From Flammeovirgaceae bacterium UBA6059 (GTDB lineage Bacteria > Bacteroidota > Bacteroidia > Cytophagales > Cyclobacteriaceae), in assembly GCA_002435755.1 (NCBI GenBank), contig DIYH01000013.1:1-64000 (forward strand): a stretch of 64,000 nt of DNA, in the 5' to 3' direction. The position numbers and the translations under genes are program-made. Positions 62,737-64,000 of this stretch are shown here, in pieces (position 1 is the first letter of the stretch; the number at the start of each line of letters is the position of its first letter). The notes beneath the pieces are model-generated. The model was not told the origin of the DNA and made no database searches. It saw only the letters and a program-made list of their open reading frames with translations.

Positions 62737-63195
62737 CTAACTCAGTTTGTCTCCTGTGTTAGTCCAGAAATAGTGATAGAAGTCAACGTCCTTTTTCCAG
62801 CCTAGTCGCTCATAGAGCTTTTGAGCTGGATTGTCCCTGGCTGTTTCTAGTGCGAGCCCTTTTAGCTTAAAATCAGAGACATAGAGCTTGGCTTGATGCA
62901 GTAGCCGCTCACCGATTCCCTGGCCTCTGTGTGCCTGGTCTACGAAAAGGTCATTAAGAATATAGAACCTCTCCATGGTCACCGAGGAGAAAGTAGGGTA
63001 GAGCTGTGTAAAACCAAGCCCCAACTCTTCCTTCAATACCAGGAAAATAACAGACTCCTTTTTTTGAACACGCTGCTGAAGGAATATACGGGCCCCCATG
63101 ATGTCACTGTCTTGCCCATAAAACTGCCTGTAGTCATTAAACAATGGCATGAGCATATCAAGATGGTCTTCAGTAGCTTGAATTATTCTGATCAT
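62737..63195 (-). CDS. GNAT-family N-acetyltransferase
   Basis: The 152-residue protein has the GNAT acetyl-CoA motif LFVDQAHRGQGIGERLLHQA (about 87-106) and the downstream LALETARDNPAQKLYERLGW. It is cytoplasmic. The acceptor substrate cannot be told from sequence. It is the only gene in its unit, 23 bp beyond the terminator of the DUF1573 gene. Confidence 0.9.
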   Translation of the reverse strand: MIRIIQATEDHLDMLMPLFNDYRQFYGQDSDIMGARIFLQQRVQKKESVIFLVLKEELGLGFTQLYPTFSSVTMERFYILNDLFVDQAHRGQGIGERLLHQAKLYVSDFKLKGLALETARDNPAQKLYERLGWKKDVDFYHYFWTNTGDKLS

Positions 63196-63218
63196 ATCAT
63201 TCTGGTAAGGAAGGGAAC

Positions 63219-63246
63219 AAAAAAAATCCCGCGTAGAGCGGGATTG
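63219..63246 (-). terminator. rho-independent terminator of the DUF1573 gene
   Basis: On the minus strand AATCCCGC / GCGGGATT closes a 5-nt loop and is followed by a run of eight or more T (TTTTTTTTG). It lies 23 bp after the stop codon. Confidence 0.93.
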
Positions 63247-63269
63247 AATTTCTTGTTTTGGTAAAGTTG

Positions 63270-63665
63270 CTATTGACCACCAGCATTTGGTACAGCAGCT
63301 TTGACCACTCCTCTGATCGTCAATCGGACAGTTGGCTCTTCCAGCGCATTGGTAGTCAATGTCACATACTTTGTGAACGCACCTATGCGATTCGTGTCAT
63401 ACTTCACTTTGATAACATTGGATGCGCCTGGCTCGATAGGCTCCCTGGGGAACGAGGGGACAGTACATCCACAACTACCCCGTGCACTGGAGATGAGTAG
63501 GGGAGCATCACCAGTGTTAGTGAAAGTAAACTCTCTTACGCCATCGGCGTTACGATCAATTTCACCATAGTCTATGGATGTAGAAGCAAACTCTATCTGC
63601 TGTGCAAAGCTCTCAGCAGTTAAAAACAACCCGAAAACCAGGGCAATCAAAAATATCTTCTTCAT
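63270..63665 (-). CDS. DUF1573 secreted protein
   Basis: The 131-residue protein has a signal peptide (cleavage near SFAQQ) and one Ig-like DUF1573 domain (FASTSIDYGEIDRNADGVRE; ARGSCGCTVPSFPREPIEPG) with the family's conserved CGC motif. It is probably periplasmic. The function is unknown; the family is widespread in Bacteroidota. Confidence 0.9.
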   Translation of the reverse strand: MKKIFLIALVFGLFLTAESFAQQIEFASTSIDYGEIDRNADGVREFTFTNTGDAPLLISSARGSCGCTVPSFPREPIEPGASNVIKVKYDTNRIGAFTKYVTLTTNALEEPTVRLTIRGVVKAAVPNAGGQ

Positions 63666-63824
63666 TGTATTGTTCTTTATTCAAGTACCAAGTTAGCTAG
63701 ACCAACGGACAATGTCCAGCAATAGTGTGCTACTTTGACCTTGATGTCAGTAGCTAACTCGTACTGATGGGCATTCTTCTACCTACCTGAATGTTTGCGT
63801 TCTGCAATTTGGTTAGATTGCAAT

Positions 63825-64000
63825 ATGGGTAAGCCTAAGAAGGCCAACGACTTTTTCAAAACACCACAATACCGTGGTGGCAATGCCGCTATGAAGAAAT
63901 ACATTGCTGAAAATCTCAGGTACCCTAAAGAAGCAGCTGAAGCTCGCATTGAGGGTACTGTAGAAGTAGCCTACGTAGTAGATGGACTTGGTAATGTGAT
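63825..64000 (+). CDS. TonB C-terminal-domain protein, N-terminal part (runs off right edge)
   Basis: The frame opens at ATG 63825 and is open to the edge (58 residues). It reads MGKPKKANDFFKTPQYRGG, then MKKYIAENLRYPKEAAEARI and a GTVEVAYVVDGLGNV stretch, which is the TonB_C pattern (YP-x-x-A-x-x-x-x-x-x-G-x-V-x-V-x-F-x-V-x-x-x-G-x-V). No membrane helix or proline-rich spacer precedes the domain, so it may be a soluble relative of the energy transducer or depend on other parts encoded outside the window. Confidence 0.7.
   Translation, partial: MGKPKKANDFFKTPQYRGGNAAMKKYIAENLRYPKEAAEARIEGTVEVAYVVDGLGNV

Overview
The window looks like chromosomal DNA of a Bacteroidota bacterium, most likely a marine-type member of the Cytophagales. 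The support is a SusC/SusD pair with an ECF sigma factor and FecR-type anti-sigma factor, type IX secretion sorting domains of both type A and type B with a PorP/SprF partner, many SSC/GAC-type lipoproteins, LytTR regulators, FtsX-like permeases with PadR partners, and A-rich leaders without clear Shine-Dalgarno sites. The genus cannot be fixed from the sequence alone. No rRNA, tRNA, CRISPR array, transposase or phage block was seen.

Layout: (1) 1-5616, minus strand: an iron-uptake-like operon (DUF4856 lipoprotein, imelysin lipoprotein, HTTM membrane protein, FecA-like TonB-dependent receptor running off the left edge), with a small membrane protein and a helix-hairpin-helix lipoprotein upstream. 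Three similar AT-rich palindromic boxes lie in front of these two units. (2) 5731-10541: a TonB-dependent receptor with its own terminator, divergent from a LytS-like kinase and LytTR regulator. (3) 10692-13204: a small membrane protein, a serine hydrolase and an AlkD-like protein, followed by a relic of the end of a LytTR gene. (4) 13386-26541: sigma/anti-sigma/SusC/SusD followed by three predicted secreted phosphoesterases and a repeat lipoprotein, closed by a strong terminator. This reads as an organophosphate or nucleic-acid scavenging locus built on the plan of a polysaccharide utilization locus. (5) 26717-28547: a second sigma factor, a tiny putative soluble anti-sigma factor, ClpP and a small membrane protein.

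(6) 28782-36457, minus strand: FtsX-like permease with PadR regulator and a 17-bp perfect palindrome, LysE exporter, small lipoprotein, SRPBCC, YciI, a membrane protein, a Crp-family regulator and a bacterial homologue of the N-terminal glutamine amidase NTAQ1. (7) 36702-43640: a NarL-type response regulator and kinase, exported RidA, and a beta-propeller sensor kinase with LytTR regulator. (8) 43641-57735: an attenuator-like leader followed by a four-gene surface operon: tail-collar protein, 2815-residue LamG protein with type A sorting domain, nine-repeat cadherin protein with type B sorting domain, and PorP/SprF. (9) 57777-64000: DUF1330 protein, M57-like metalloprotease, GMC oxidoreductase with its Tat-type small subunit, GNAT acetyltransferase, DUF1573 protein, and the start of a TonB C-terminal-domain protein.

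The most interesting points are the SusCD phosphoesterase locus with its shared leader motif, the competing-hairpin leader and shared surface module of the type IX secretion operon, the NTAQ1 homologue, the sigma/soluble anti-sigma/ClpP cassette, and the LytTR gene-end relic. All functions are inferred by reading; no search or structure prediction was run.
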